Below, in pieces: positions 1 to 11,430 of a stretch of DNA of 28,290 nt. Made by a program: the position numbers and the translations under genes. Below the pieces are notes generated by a model. The model saw only the letters and a list, made by a program, of their open reading frames with translations, was not told the origin of the DNA and made no database searches. Source of the stretch: Oppiella nova (taxonomy: Eukaryota > Arthropoda > Arachnida > Sarcoptiformes > Oppiidae); the NCBI GenBank assembly GCA_905397405.1, contig CAJPVJ010000321.1:1-28290 (forward strand). Direction: 5' to 3'. Numbering within the stretch: the stretch's first letter is position 1; every line of letters begins with the position of its first letter.

Positions 1-654
1 ATTATTTACCTTTAAATAAAATATTTATTATTCCGAAAACAAAATCAATTTTAATAAGATGTTTATGTGAAATGTTTTGAAACGAAAAGTTAATGGAATT
101 TCTAATACATATATAATGCAAAGAAAAACAAATTTCATCCCAAAAAGCATGTTTAAAAAGAATCCAAACTTTTTGATACATTATTTAAAATATATAATAA
201 ACGCATGAAAAGTAACTGAGAGAGAAAAAATCAAATTAATTTTGATTAAAGAAGGAATTGTTTATGATATGAACAATACGTATACAATGTATTCAATATA
301 ATGTCTGCTAACAAACAATTATTACCGATAATTATTACAAGCCTTTCATTTTGATTCATTAATTAGTTTGTATAGTGTTTGGTGTTATGAGTGAAACAAT
401 TTCTCTCTTGGGATCCATTATGATATTTTTAAATGAAACTCCATTTTTTGCTTTCGGCTCAATATCTCGCGGGAAATCATTACTTATTCCGAGACCATAG
501 AGAAGTCTATTCTTTAGTGCAATCCTTTTTCAGACAAAATATATATTTATTTCAAACGCATTGACATTAGACTAACGGAATCCTTAAGTCAGCAAAATAT
601 ATACGAATAGAATATTCATATTTAGAGATATAGAGAAAGTAAATAAAAAAAACT
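1..654 (+). repeat. Left arm of a long inverted repeat
   Basis: This arm is the reverse complement of 7881-8547, with position 1 pairing with 8547 and position 654 with about 7881. By eye I count about 8 single-base differences. The right arm also has 11 extra bases (cgaaacacggg when read in left-arm orientation), and there are small differences in the A-run at the inner end. That is about 98-99% identity, so the duplication is recent or maintained by gene conversion. The arm is AT-rich, with a GC-richer patch at about 450-505, and has no credible open reading frame. The repeat is still matching at the first base of the window, so the outer boundary and any target-site duplication on this side cannot be seen. 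It could be a terminal inverted repeat of a DNA element, or one of two copies of a dispersed repeat inserted in opposite orientations. Confidence 0.95.
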
Positions 655-3633
655 TGAGAAAACTATCAAAATCTTTATAATAGTTTTTTCCTTAAAGTAT
701 TTCAATAATGTATACATTCATTGAATTATTAACGCGAATGAGTGCCTGTAATGCCTTTTACACAATGAACTCTACCTTAGAAATAGTGTATATTAATAAT
801 AGATTTTATATTGTATTCCGATATTTGTATTGTTATTATCATTCAAATGTTAATGAATTCAGATTCCATTAATGAAGGTCTTATAGATTGAACCTTTAAT
901 TATAAGTAAATATATTCTCAGTTCATATGAATTAAGTCTAAAGTGATTAATAGTTTTAAATTCACTCATAGATTAAATGAATTGTAAAGACTTTGATTAC
1001 GATACTAATGTATTGTTTAAGAAAATGCTATTTGCTAAACATTTTATTATAATCTTTAAATAAGGGTTAATGAGTAGTATTTTATATAGTTTTACTAGTT
1101 AGACATTATACAAATCTAATGTTAAGCTTATTATTAATCGATAATTTACAAGAATAATAAAATTCTAAAACTCAACGATTAATTTACTCTATAAGTATTT
1201 ATTAATTTTAATAAATTTGTATAAACATTGTAAAATAAATAATTATTAATTAATCTTACTTTTAGTATTTTATTTAATCCTTAAGTATTTTAATTATTGT
1301 TTATATTTACAACAATATGACTTGTCATGACAAATTATTTAATGTCGCAAAACATTATTTAAATAACTTATTATTAGTTAACTAAATATCTAAAGTAGAT
1401 TTTAAAAGCCATCTAAAAATGGCATACATATAAAAATGTAAATATATGTAATAAAATGTGTTTTACTATATGTAAAGATTTTATATAAAAGAAAATTATG
1501 TTTCGATTGATTAAAGTATAGTTAACACGAGTTTATAGGAATTTGTATAAATGTAACATAAATTCATTTGATTTCCGTATTAAATTTCTAGTAATGAGAC
1601 TTGAATATTTTATATAATTATTTAGCCAATTATACCCCCAATTAATTCTTGCCATTTTATACTAACTATCAAATTAAATTGACTGTAAGTTTAAAGGCAC
1701 TCGAAAAATGTTTGCAATCAATTTCAACACTTTTTTTAGTTTAAAGTTAATTATTTGATCGCAATTCTTCAAAAAATAATTACAAAAATTGGATTTTCTT
1801 TTTATACAAAACAAAAGTCTCATTAAGAAATAAAATTTTGGTTTATTTTATGTTTGAATAGGAATTTAATTGGTGTTTTGAAAATGACATCCATTTTATA
1901 ATATTGAAAACTATTTTCCTTTTATATGAAAATCCCTTTTTTGAGTAAAGCATTGACATAAAATAGAAATATATTGCGCTCAATATTAATCAATCAAACA
2001 ATTTCTGGACACAAAACTCTTCAGGTATTATTTGGTACTAAAGTATGAGAGATAATTTCAAATGAATTTCTGTCAAATCAATCATTTGGACCGCAAAACC
2101 AATGCTATTCATCGCTTATCCGACGTTTCTTTTCAATACAACCGAAAATCTCATAAATATTTTATTCAATCCACAAATATTTACATACATTTCTAGCCTA
2201 TAATCAAAACAAAGCATTCAATTTTGAAAATATCTCAATTTTTAGCAATCAATTACATAACTCAAATATAGGGATAGTATACTAGTTATAATGTTATAAC
2301 TGATCTGATTAATAAATTTCGAGATTTAATATGAAAAAAATCTACAATTCATTTAAAGACAAATGGCAAATATTTGATTTAAAAATATGAATAAAACACT
2401 GAATATTAAGTTTATTTAAAGGAGCGTAACTATAATGACATTTGTTTTGCCAAAATATGTTTGCATAATATGTTTATTTAAAGGCCTCGAACTCACGCTA
2501 ATTGATAATAAAAATGATTTATAATCTTTTGAAATGTCTCTGAAATTGGGATTTTTGTACACTTTTTTCATGTTCACTAAAAAAATCAATTCCATTATTA
2601 ATTTATATTTTAGTTTTTCAGTCAAAATAAATCAATAAAATATATTCTCAATTGAATTGGATTTTTTGCTTTTATTCATATTTTGTTTGCAATTTTCACT
2701 CTCAATATGAATATTCATTTATTTATTCGTCTTATCTGTTATAAACATAAATAAAGATTTTTGAAATATAAGAAAATATTCACTTTTTTAGAAAAATATA
2801 AATATAAATTCATTTTGAAATTAAAATGAATGCCATTTCCAACAGAAAGAAAATCGATTGCTTTTCAATAAATTTTTATTTATCAAAGTTTGTCTGTTAA
2901 ACACGGAATACATGAAATAATACATTGGATTCCCTTTCAATTGAAAAGTAATGGTTGAAAAATTGCGAAGAAATTCTTAGGCCATTGATATGCAATGCAA
3001 TCGTCTGACAGTACCTGAAGTGTGTGTCAAATAACGGTATGTTTGACTCAAATTGTTTGAGACAAATGGTTTCCAATGCCTTCTCTCGATATTTCAATAT
3101 TTGTTACGAAAAACGTAAAGAATAGGAATTTCATACAAAATATCGCATATATAAAGAAAAACTAATCCATATATTTCTCGAAATAATATCAATTTTGATG
3201 TTATTCCTGACTTTTATTAATGTTCTGTGCATTGAATTTTGATTTATTAAACTTATTTCCAAACATATCTTCAAACAAATAATTGAAATGAAGCCCTCTT
3301 TCGCTCTTTATTATGCGATTTTGTGATCATATTTTGAATTTAAGATTCAAATAAAAGAAAATTATTCCTTACATTCAAACTATTCTTTGCAACTCTTTAT
3401 ATGCTATTTATAATCAGCCAAACAGTCATTCATATTGAAAATTATGTCTAAAATAAGTAATAAGTTATCAGTTATACCAATATTATGGCTGAAATAAAAG
3501 ACATTTTCAATCTAAAAAAGTATTATTGTTATATTTTTAAAGAATTTTGAATCCTAAAAATAGATTATAGAATAAATTAAAATATCAAAATATTCTTAGT
3601 TAATACAAAAACTTATATTGAAGTATAATTATG

Positions 3634-3673
3634 TTTTTAATCAACAAATGTATAATTTTTAATCAACAAATGT
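3634..3673 (+). repeat. 18-bp direct repeat, period 22
   Basis: The word tttttaatcaacaaatgt occurs at 3634-3651 and again at 3656-3673, separated by four bases. This is a small local duplication in non-coding DNA with no evident function. Confidence 0.85.
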
Positions 3674-3862
3674 GTCAAATATTAATTATTATTTTATAGA
3701 ATGTTTTCATTTCTAATATTTATAACGCTTTCAAATATTTTCAATTTATTGGTAAATATTTAATAAATTTGATTACTATGTAGCGCTAACTAATATGATA
3801 AACATCATGTAACTATTCTTTCTTCTAATTAATTTATAAAAATAAAAATATTTCAGTTTTTG

Positions 3863-3881
3863 TCAGTTGTGGGGCAACTGA
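3863..3881 (+). other. Short perfect hairpin (7-bp stem)
   Basis: The sequence tcagttg, then tgggg, then caactga forms a 7-bp stem with a 5-base loop (stem 3864-3870 with 3875-3881). It stands out because the loop is a G run in AT-rich surroundings. Nothing nearby suggests a terminator or RNA gene. Confidence 0.5.
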
Positions 3882-5161
3882 AAGCATTTGGATAGTAATA
3901 CTGAATATGAGATTCTGATACACCCCTAAACATATTATTACATAATAACAGTTCAGTATTAGTACTTACAGCACTGTTAATTATATCAATAAACTTTATG
4001 CATTTATTGTATTATTGTGTAATTAAATTAATAATATTTCAAATAACTATATATATCTGTAATTAGTTAGATTTGTGTTACTAATGAGCACAGCTTAATT
4101 AATTGACATTTAATATTCAAGATTTTTAGTATTCTTAAAATTGTTGGATTAAAATAACAAAGTATTGAATTAATATAATAAATATGAATTTAATAAAATA
4201 AATTTACTAATCTCAATTTCATTTAAAATTATACATAGAGTACTTCAAACGATATTTGTCCCTAATTTTTGAATAACATAAAATAATCATTTTGATTGAA
4301 AACAGAAAACAGATTAGACGTAAGGCTTTGTAGAGAGAAATGTTTGTATAAATTGTCGGAAACATCGGAAACAACAAAAGCCAATAACAGACAGAGAGAG
4401 GAAAGGACTAAATGGGATGACTGGCAATGAGTTGATATGATTTGGGTTTGTGTTTAACTGTCGCACAAAAGGTCGTGACTTATGAATACGAAGTCTAATA
4501 CTGGAAATACAGTACAATATGTGATGTGCCGTATTAAATGTTTAATTAAAAATATACTTAATTTCCTTGCTAATCTATGTTTATCAAAATAAACGAGTAT
4601 ATATTTTAGTACTTATAAAATTATTGCATTAAAATTCTTTGTGTTAAAATATTTTCTTTTCATGTTGAATATATAGAATTTTTAAAAACATGTAATTAAA
4701 TTAATATTATTAAAATAATTATAACTTATACATCTAATTTGAAATGTTAATTGTTCAGAATATTATCACATAATATTATATAATATATTATTATATAAAA
4801 CATAAATATAATGTTGACTGATATGACATTTCCATAATAAGTACAATAATTCCTTCAATTCCTTGTTTATATTGGTTACGACTTTATTGATTGCATTCAT
4901 CATAATTATAATAATTATTAAAATTAAAACAAAAGCGTCATAAAGGCATTGAAACACATAATGCGACATTGATATGCAGTACAGTATATGCAAAGTTTGT
5001 ATGAATATATTATACAATATAGCATTTAAAAATAGACACACTTTTCGAGACATTTAGCCACAAAATGCATGACATTCATCAGTAGTCTAATCAAACTCTA
5101 CGATAACAATTGATGGTTAATAGTTTGAGTTATGATTTGGACATAACTTATGGTGACTTAC

Positions 5162-5248
5162 CTGATAGGCACTGGGGTGAGTTGGCTAATCTACTTTGTG
5201 CGGATCCAACTGCAGAGACAGCCGCTGAATCTGAGCGCTCATTACCAC
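5162..5248 (-). CDS. Candidate small exon, possibly an alternative eag exon
   Basis: On the minus strand an AG (complement of 5249-5250) precedes an 87-bp segment that ends in CAG followed by GTAAGT, a full consensus donor (complement of 5156-5161). One frame is open across it: two bases of a split codon, 28 codons and one final base, so it is phase 1 at both ends. The frame begins GNERSDSAAVSAV and ends in SPQCLS. The PAS exon at 11431-11664 also ends in phase 1 with C, so joining it to this exon (starting GT) makes CGT (Arg) and stays in frame. Drosophila Eag also carries a lineage-specific insert near this point after the YKK motif, so an extra exon here is plausible. Against it: the upstream tract is only weakly pyrimidine-rich, G/C at third positions is low (10 of 28) compared with the PAS exon, I recognise no homologue, and it lies between two inverted repeat arms, so it could belong to a mobile element. 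Confidence 0.33.
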
Positions 5249-6554
5249 CTATTAATGGATGTGTTGGCGCACGAGATGGTCATTGAATGGGAGGATAGGT
5301 TTTGTACAAAAGCAAAGTTTTGTTTTTAGTATTTTTCGTTTTATGAAATTTTTCACTACAGACTATAGATTTGAGAGATAATTGTGCGTAAATTCAATGC
5401 TTCAAATGCATGTATTTTAGCGTTTAGTATATATTTTCTAATAAAGAATATTCTTTAGACATGACTTAAAATGCCTACAAATGAAGCTTAAGGTAAATCA
5501 GACCGAAAGGGAAATGGATTCTTGTGCTGTCCTTCCGTCTAATCGACGATTCATTTAATTGAATAGTTTTAAACAAAAGATTTCATCATTTTATGAAATG
5601 GTGAAGAAATGGTCAAACTTTATAATAAAATCGTGAGTGAATAGTGAGCTAAAATATGTGCGTGCAATGAATGGTATTATGAATAAATAAAGTATAGAAA
5701 TAAATGAAACAAATGTTGTTTTCATTGCAATTCAATGATGTCTAATCTGTAAGAGAAGGCATACAATGGGTTTTGAAGCGATCGATATATAGATATATAA
5801 AAATGTAAATTAGAAACGAGTAAATCTTTGGCAAAAAAGTGATCTCAATTTATGGTGAATAAAAACCAGTGGAGAAGAAATTACAGCAAAAAATAAAGAG
5901 TAAAATAAGAGTAGAATAAAAAAGGCATAGAAATAGTGTAAAGAATAGGTAAACGTGTTTCAAGTGATCATCAATTGAAGTGTTTCTCACATGAGAATCA
6001 AAATCTATTGATTTTCACATTAATATTAAATTCAATTTTTTAGACTTATTTGTGAATGCATTGTAAAAAGTAATATAATTTTAGTGCCAAAATTGGTTTC
6101 GATGGATAGGTTTCGGTGTTTTCTCTATTCAATAGATGAGAGCAAATGAGACGATTCAGAGGCTGTCTCTCAGTATTGATATCTAATACTAAACATAATA
6201 ATAGTAAACATATTCTGGTGATAATATATGTGAAGAATTTATTTATGAGTTTCTGTAAGACTTTAATGAAATTTTATAAAACAAGTAAAACAAAGACACA
6301 AAACAGTACAATACTGTAGTCAAACACAAAAACATGCCATTCCTTGTCATTTATATTGAAAAGCAAATTAAAATATCCAAGACTATGAAGCAGACATACA
6401 AACAATAGTGCGCTTGAAATGGAAAGACATGCAAATTAGCGATGAATTAAGACAATAAAATATTGTTTGACTTGAGGACAGACAACGAGGCAATAGCTGT
6501 GGCTATAAAACAAATGGCATTCAACACAACCGACAACAAGAACAGCAACTGACA

Positions 6555-6588
6555 CACCAGTAGTCACTTAATTGTCGTACTACTGGTG
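6555..6588 (+). other. Perfect 10-bp stem hairpin
   Basis: The arms caccagtagt and actactggtg are exact reverse complements separated by a 14-base loop. The hairpin lies inside the GC islet, which makes chance pairing somewhat less likely than in the AT-rich background. No function can be assigned. Confidence 0.5.
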
Positions 6589-6610
6589 CCACAGACACTG
6601 GCAACTGGCA

Positions 6611-6634
6611 CAGCATCGACAGCATCGACAGCAT
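6611..6634 (+). repeat. 9-bp tandem repeat, 2.7 copies
   Basis: The unit cagcatcga is repeated twice in full and then partly (cagcat). It directly follows two copies of actggca at 6597-6610. The unit is a multiple of three, so length changes would keep frame if it were coding; on the minus strand it reads as a repeated Met-Leu-Ser tract in an otherwise unrecognised frame. Confidence 0.8.
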
Positions 6635-7669
6635 TGGCACAAAGTGATCGCTCAACACAACAATTTTCAACAGATACTACTTTTTATCAGATAAATAGAC
6701 AATAAAGTCATTTTGTGAGTCCTGGCCATAAAACAAATTCACTGCTATAACTGCTAACAATTTACGTGCAATGAATTGATTTGACAGCAAATGTCTGTCA
6801 TTTACTCTTCATTTAGTTTTTTGTCCTTTTTTCACCAAATTCTCTGTTCAGACCGAAAGTATACGCAATGTTTGAAAAATTTATTCACATTTTTCAGTAT
6901 CGATATTCAATTGATATGATGGCAAACAGCGAGTCTATAACCTTATGCGAGAACACGACTATCAGGTGCTGTGGCACTCACTTCACTGTAATATTCTGTG
7001 CTATTCTTTGCTATATTAGTCTATATTTAGAAATCTAATACTGTATTCACTTTGCAGTCAGAGTGACACCATTTCGCCAAAACTGTGTGCAATATATTCG
7101 TTCACTTAATGTTCTAAATGTATATAATGTCAGACATACTCTCGTATACGCCCTCAACACTATCAAAGTCTCTATGAAACCGTCCAAAAAAGCTAATTGT
7201 GTTACACTGTATTCCCTCATAATATGAGCAAAAAACTGATCAAAATTCAGGCAACCACTCGCTCCCAGTATATTAGTGCTTCTCCAAACACACAATTTTC
7301 AATAAATGTATTTTATTTTTATTTCTTTTGGTTTTTTCATTTTCAACTTTCACTTCGAGATTTACATAATATTTTGCTTCCGCTTATAAATTATTTTGAT
7401 TAAAAGTTGATAGTTTTTAAAAACTTAATGATTAAAATGTTAGCCATAATTAATTGGTAAAACTGATGGATTAATAGCAAAGACTTAAAATTAGTTTTAT
7501 TGATTTGTTTGTATTAATTATGATTAATCAGTCATATTGTGTACAGTATTTAACTTATTGTATGGATAGAGAGAGAGATTTGTTTGGACCACAGAATGGA
7601 TGATAGGATGGAATGAAATGATTATAACTTAGAGGAGAAGAAGTGGTGGAAGTGATGGAAGAAGGGCTG

Positions 7670-7815
7670 AGATGTGAGAATATTTATCTTCAGAGTTGGT
7701 ATTAGTCTGAGCTATAATGCCTTCAATTTAGTGTTGGCCTCGATTGCAATCCTTATCGATTCCATCTCAAGTAACACATTTTCCGTAATGTCCGTGAGTA
7801 AGCGCAATTATTAAG
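7670..7815. other. Islet with open frames on both strands, identity unknown
   Basis: On the minus strand an open frame at 7712-7807 (31 codons then TAG, no ATG at its left boundary) encodes a charged, amphipathic-helix-like peptide containing TENVLLEMESIRIAIEAN. On the plus strand a hydrophobic frame covers the same bases, with cttcag upstream and a good donor-like gtgagtaag at 7794-7802. Only one strand, if either, can be real, and the hydrophobic reading may be just the antisense of the charged helix. The position, within about 75 bases of the inner end of the right repeat arm, would suit a truncated mobile-element gene. I recognise no family. Confidence 0.2.
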
Positions 7816-7880
7816 TTACTTACATATGTAATAACTTTATGAAATTCCTTTTTTGATAATATTTCTAAAACTATCAAAAG

Positions 7881-8547
7881 AGTTCTTTTTGTATTTACTT
7901 TCTCTATATCTCTAAATATGAATATTCTATTCGTATATATTTTGCTGACTTAAGGATTCCGTTAGTCTAATGTCAATGCGTTTGAAATAAATATATATTT
8001 TGTCTGCAAAAGGATTGCACTAAAGAATAGACTTCTCTATGGTCTCGGAATAAGTAATGATTTCCCGCGAGATATTGAGCCGAAAGCAAAAAGTGGAGTT
8101 TCATTTAAAAATATAATAATGGATCCCAAGAGAGAAATTGTTTCACTCATAACACCAAACACTATACAAACTAATTAATGAATCAAAATGAAAGGCCCGT
8201 GTTTCGCTTGTAATAATTATCGGTAATAATTGTTTGTTAGCAGACATTATATCTAATACATTGTATACGTATTGTTCATATCATAAACAATTCCTTCTTT
8301 AATCAAAATTAATTTGATTTTTTCTCTCTCAGTTGCTTTTCATGCGTTTATTATATATTTTAAATAATGTATCAAAAAGTTTGGATTCTTTTTAAACATG
8401 CTTTTTGAGATGAAATTTGCTTTTCTTTGCATTATATATGTATTAGAAATTCCATTAACTTTTCGTTTCAAAACATTTCACATAAACATCTTATTAAAAT
8501 TGATTTTGTTTTCGGAATAATAAATATTTTATTTAAAGGTAAATAAT
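7881..8547 (-). repeat. Right arm of the long inverted repeat
   Basis: This is the reverse complement of 1-654 at about 98-99% identity. It is 13 bases longer, chiefly because of an 11-base insertion near 8193-8205 (cccgtgtttcg on the plus strand). The inner ends still match through a short A/T run and then diverge. The outer end stops matching what is visible at 8547, where the left copy reaches the window edge, so the true end of the repeat is not fixed. No open reading frame of note lies within it. Confidence 0.95.
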
Positions 8548-8964
8548 TATGAACTCCGCTTTTATATACATATTATATAGACTTGTATTGCATTTTATAT
8601 CCCATCCCTTACGTGAAGAGATGAGGAAAGAGTGAAAAAGAGCACAATATAGAGAATATTTATTATTGTAGCTAAAGATCCTGATTAATGGCAAAACATA
8701 TGAAAATCTTATTGAAAATAGAGAAATATAAGTTAAGATAAAGCTTTTAATGGTAAATGATCGCTGATATGGTTTCGTATCAATACTATGCGCCTAACGT
8801 TAACTCAATGACTCTATGAGTGATACCCAAAAACGTCTCAAATTTATATCAATATCTATTGAAATACTTTTACCTCTAATTGACTAATTTTGGCTCTAAT
8901 AGCATGGCTTAGCGTAAAAGATAAATAAAATTAAATTAGTAGTCATTAGTAGCGTTCATATTTC

Positions 8965-9008
<44 letters not shown>

Positions 9009-11430
9009 GAGAGAGAGTCTGGTTTTCGGGTGAATTATGTCATATAAAGCTTTTTGTCGGACAATGTTTTTGAGAATAATTTTAAAAATAGAAATCAAAC
9101 AAAGAATAGATATAAATCAAAATAATGACACAAATTATTTTCATTCGTTGTGTAAACTCAAAATTATATTTTTATTTCTAGATATCAGTGAAATGGACTA
9201 TCAGTGTATGTTTTAAAGAAAAAAGTCAAATGATAACTTTGTCGGTTACCTCCCGGTGATATTTAATGTATTTTAGTGCAAGTGTTAAAACAGCATCAAA
9301 AATATTCACTTAAGAGTTCAGAGTTAGAAAAAACTCATTTCTTATTAAAACGACTTTTGAGTTATGTTTGATATTCTTTGAACATAAAAGGCTAAGAATT
9401 TGTGAATTCAATGGTAAACATTGAGATAACACAACAGAATGTCATTAATTCTAAACTTAATTTCCCAAAGGATTTAATCGACGAATAAGTTTATAGAAAC
9501 AAAGATTAAAATAATAGAAATGACTTAAAATTCATAACTATTATATGAAAAAAATTATTCACCTATTTTTTTGGTGTCTGATGTATCAATTTCTAGATCA
9601 TAATAATAAAAAGGGTTATACTGCATAGTATTTAATATGCCGTATATTTAGCAATATTATGGGAAAATATCAATTATTAATTTTGTACAACTTAATGATA
9701 TTTCACTCTAACTCATTATGTTTTATTTTTAAATCAAACAATCAATTAGTTTTCATTTTGGTATATAATAAAAATGAAAATAATTATAAAACTAATTGCT
9801 TTCATTTTGTAATATTTATTATTAAAATATATTTTTATAAACTAGCATACTATTAGATTAAATGGATAAATAAAACAATATATTACCGGTAATAAACATC
9901 AATTAAATAAAAAATATATTTACATTTACATCGAACCTATCATTAAACTGTGAAACATATACTCAATAAGCTAGTTAAGTTGGACTATATGCTAAAAATA
10001 TTCATTAAAATTTCAATCTTTTAGTAAACTACTTTTTAATCTGAAAAATATTTTATTAAACATAAAAATCTATTTTTAGACTGAAGTAATTTATATAATG
10101 TTATCAATATTATAGAGTGATTTAGAGAAGCGACAAATGTTATGAAAACAAATAATAAAAATATAGATAACACACTCACTCTTAATATATTCTTAACTCG
10201 TTATCAATGTTTATATCAATTGTTATATTAATCGTTTTTCTTGCGAAATGTACGAAAAAACTGCACTTTATGTCCAAATGTTTACAATTTGATGGCAAGA
10301 ATTGGCGAAAAAATGTAGGATTCATAGTAAACATGGAGTGCTCTGAGAGGACATATCTTTTATCTCTTGAGCCCCAGAGCTTTAAAAGCAATCCATCAAA
10401 TGAGTAGAGTTGTGGAGTAACGGTTACTATACTGTGAACTTAACATACATGCCTAGCTATTTGGTAATTGTATTGTTAATAAGTGTACTTTATGAAATGA
10501 TTGAGAATTTAATAAAAAAGCGATTTTTACCTTTTGTGTTGAAAATTAATTTGAAAGACGAGAGACATATAAGATATAAGGAAATATGTTTTGATCGCAT
10601 CATTCACTTCGTTATACTCGCTGTCTATGTCTCTCTGTGTTGACAAATAATACATTTGTAATGTTTAATATTAAAACTAAACTTATAATAAATTCAATAT
10701 TTTATCATATCACTTTATCCGTAGTGTTTAACACATTCAACATTTATATTGTTATAAAAACTGATAAATTCTTAAGAATCGCTGAATTTTATGTATGAGT
10801 TTTGAAAAAATTATATAGTTATTAAATTTACAAATACATTTTGGGACACTATTTTGTGAAATACGAATTATTTACATTTATATAAAATTTAAAATTTATT
10901 ATAAAAATGAGAAAAACTAAATTAACTTATAAATATGAAATGATAAATAAAATATTCTGAATTCTTGTTATTTATCATCGGATGTGCTAAAGGGACAGTT
11001 GTGTTAAACAAGCCATACTCCACAGTACTGTATACTTGAGTATGTATTTCAATAATTACAAAAATTTTGCAATTATTATGAGATCGTAAACTCTCATATA
11101 TGATGTTTGAAAATAATGCTCATTTGTTTTATTATGCGTTTTATTGAATGGCAGACAATACTGGGAGACTATAAATAATGGTTTGGAGAGAAGTTTGCGT
11201 ATATTTACGGTCAGAGAATATAAGTGATAGCAAATGAATCTGTTTTAGACATGGATTACGAATCGCTAAATAGTTTTGGTGAGCGTTAATCAACTCGTCG
11301 TAAGGACTCAGAGCTCCTGCACACATGCACTCTCTGTAAGACTACTAATTCAATAGACATATAGAGCGACAAATGTTTGCGACAAAAGACTATGATACGT
11401 TAGCTATAAGGCTACCGGTGCGGGACTTAC
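8548..11430. other. AT-rich non-coding stretch, probable eag intron
   Basis: Apart from a GA microsatellite at 8967-9017, I see nothing recognisable. Two adjacent plus-strand frames (10207-10407 and 10410-10643) are hydrophobic, AT-driven translations with no recognised similarity, and frames of this length are expected by chance here. The 27 bases next to the PAS exon donor (11404-11430) are GC-richer than the rest of the intron. Confidence 0.55.
8967..9017 (+). repeat. (GA)n microsatellite
   Basis: There are sixteen pure GA units at 8967-8998, followed by an interrupted purine run to 9017. On the minus strand, in the direction of eag, this reads as a CU-rich pyrimidine tract inside the intron downstream of the PAS exon. 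Confidence 0.97.

Larger units (their letters stand above)
655..5161. other. AT-rich non-coding stretch, probable intron
   Basis: I see no recognisable gene in this stretch. Open frames are short and their translations are low-complexity products of AT-rich sequence. Small structures only: a near-perfect short direct repeat at 3634-3673, a small hairpin at 3863-3881, and AT-only runs around 4760-4800. If eag continues to the left on the minus strand, this is intron downstream of the candidate 87-bp exon. The next expected eag exon, for the later PAS strands, was looked for by motif and not found. Confidence 0.6.
6481..6660. other. GC-richer islet with hairpin and tandem repeats
   Basis: Base composition rises sharply above the surroundings. 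Within it are a perfect 10-bp inverted repeat (caccagtagt at 6555-6564, actactggtg at 6579-6588), a 7-bp tandem (actggca twice, 6597-6610), and a 9-bp tandem (cagcatcga, 2.7 copies, 6611-6634). A TATA-like ggctataaaa lies on the plus strand at 6501-6510. The minus strand is open for about 47 codons here, but I do not recognise the product. It could be a regulatory element, a degenerate exon or a small promoter. Confidence 0.35.
5249..7880. other. Non-coding stretch between candidate exon and right repeat arm
   Basis: This is mostly AT-rich sequence without a recognised gene. It contains a GC-richer islet at 6481-6660 and another at 7670-7815, both described separately. The 82-codon minus-strand frame at 7047-7295 has no ATG start (it opens with TTG) and no similarity that I recognise, so I treat it as chance. 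If the eag model holds, this is intron between the PAS exon and the 87-bp candidate exon. Confidence 0.55.

Noticed and set aside
7047-7403. Frames on both strands at 7047-7295 and 7197-7403
   Set aside because: They overlap each other and show no motif. The minus one opens with TTG, and the plus one is low complexity towards its end.
1-8547. Polinton/Maverick-like element, because of its long terminal inverted repeats
   Set aside because: None of the expected genes (polymerase, integrase, packaging ATPase, capsid) is visible inside, and the unit is too short for an intact one.
10207-10643. Two adjacent plus-strand frames that could be exons of a membrane protein
   Set aside because: Translations are hydrophobic because the DNA is AT-rich, with no motif or paired splice sites. 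With about 0.086 stops per codon expected at this composition (assuming about 74% A+T), around a dozen frames of 65 or more codons are expected in 28 kb by chance.
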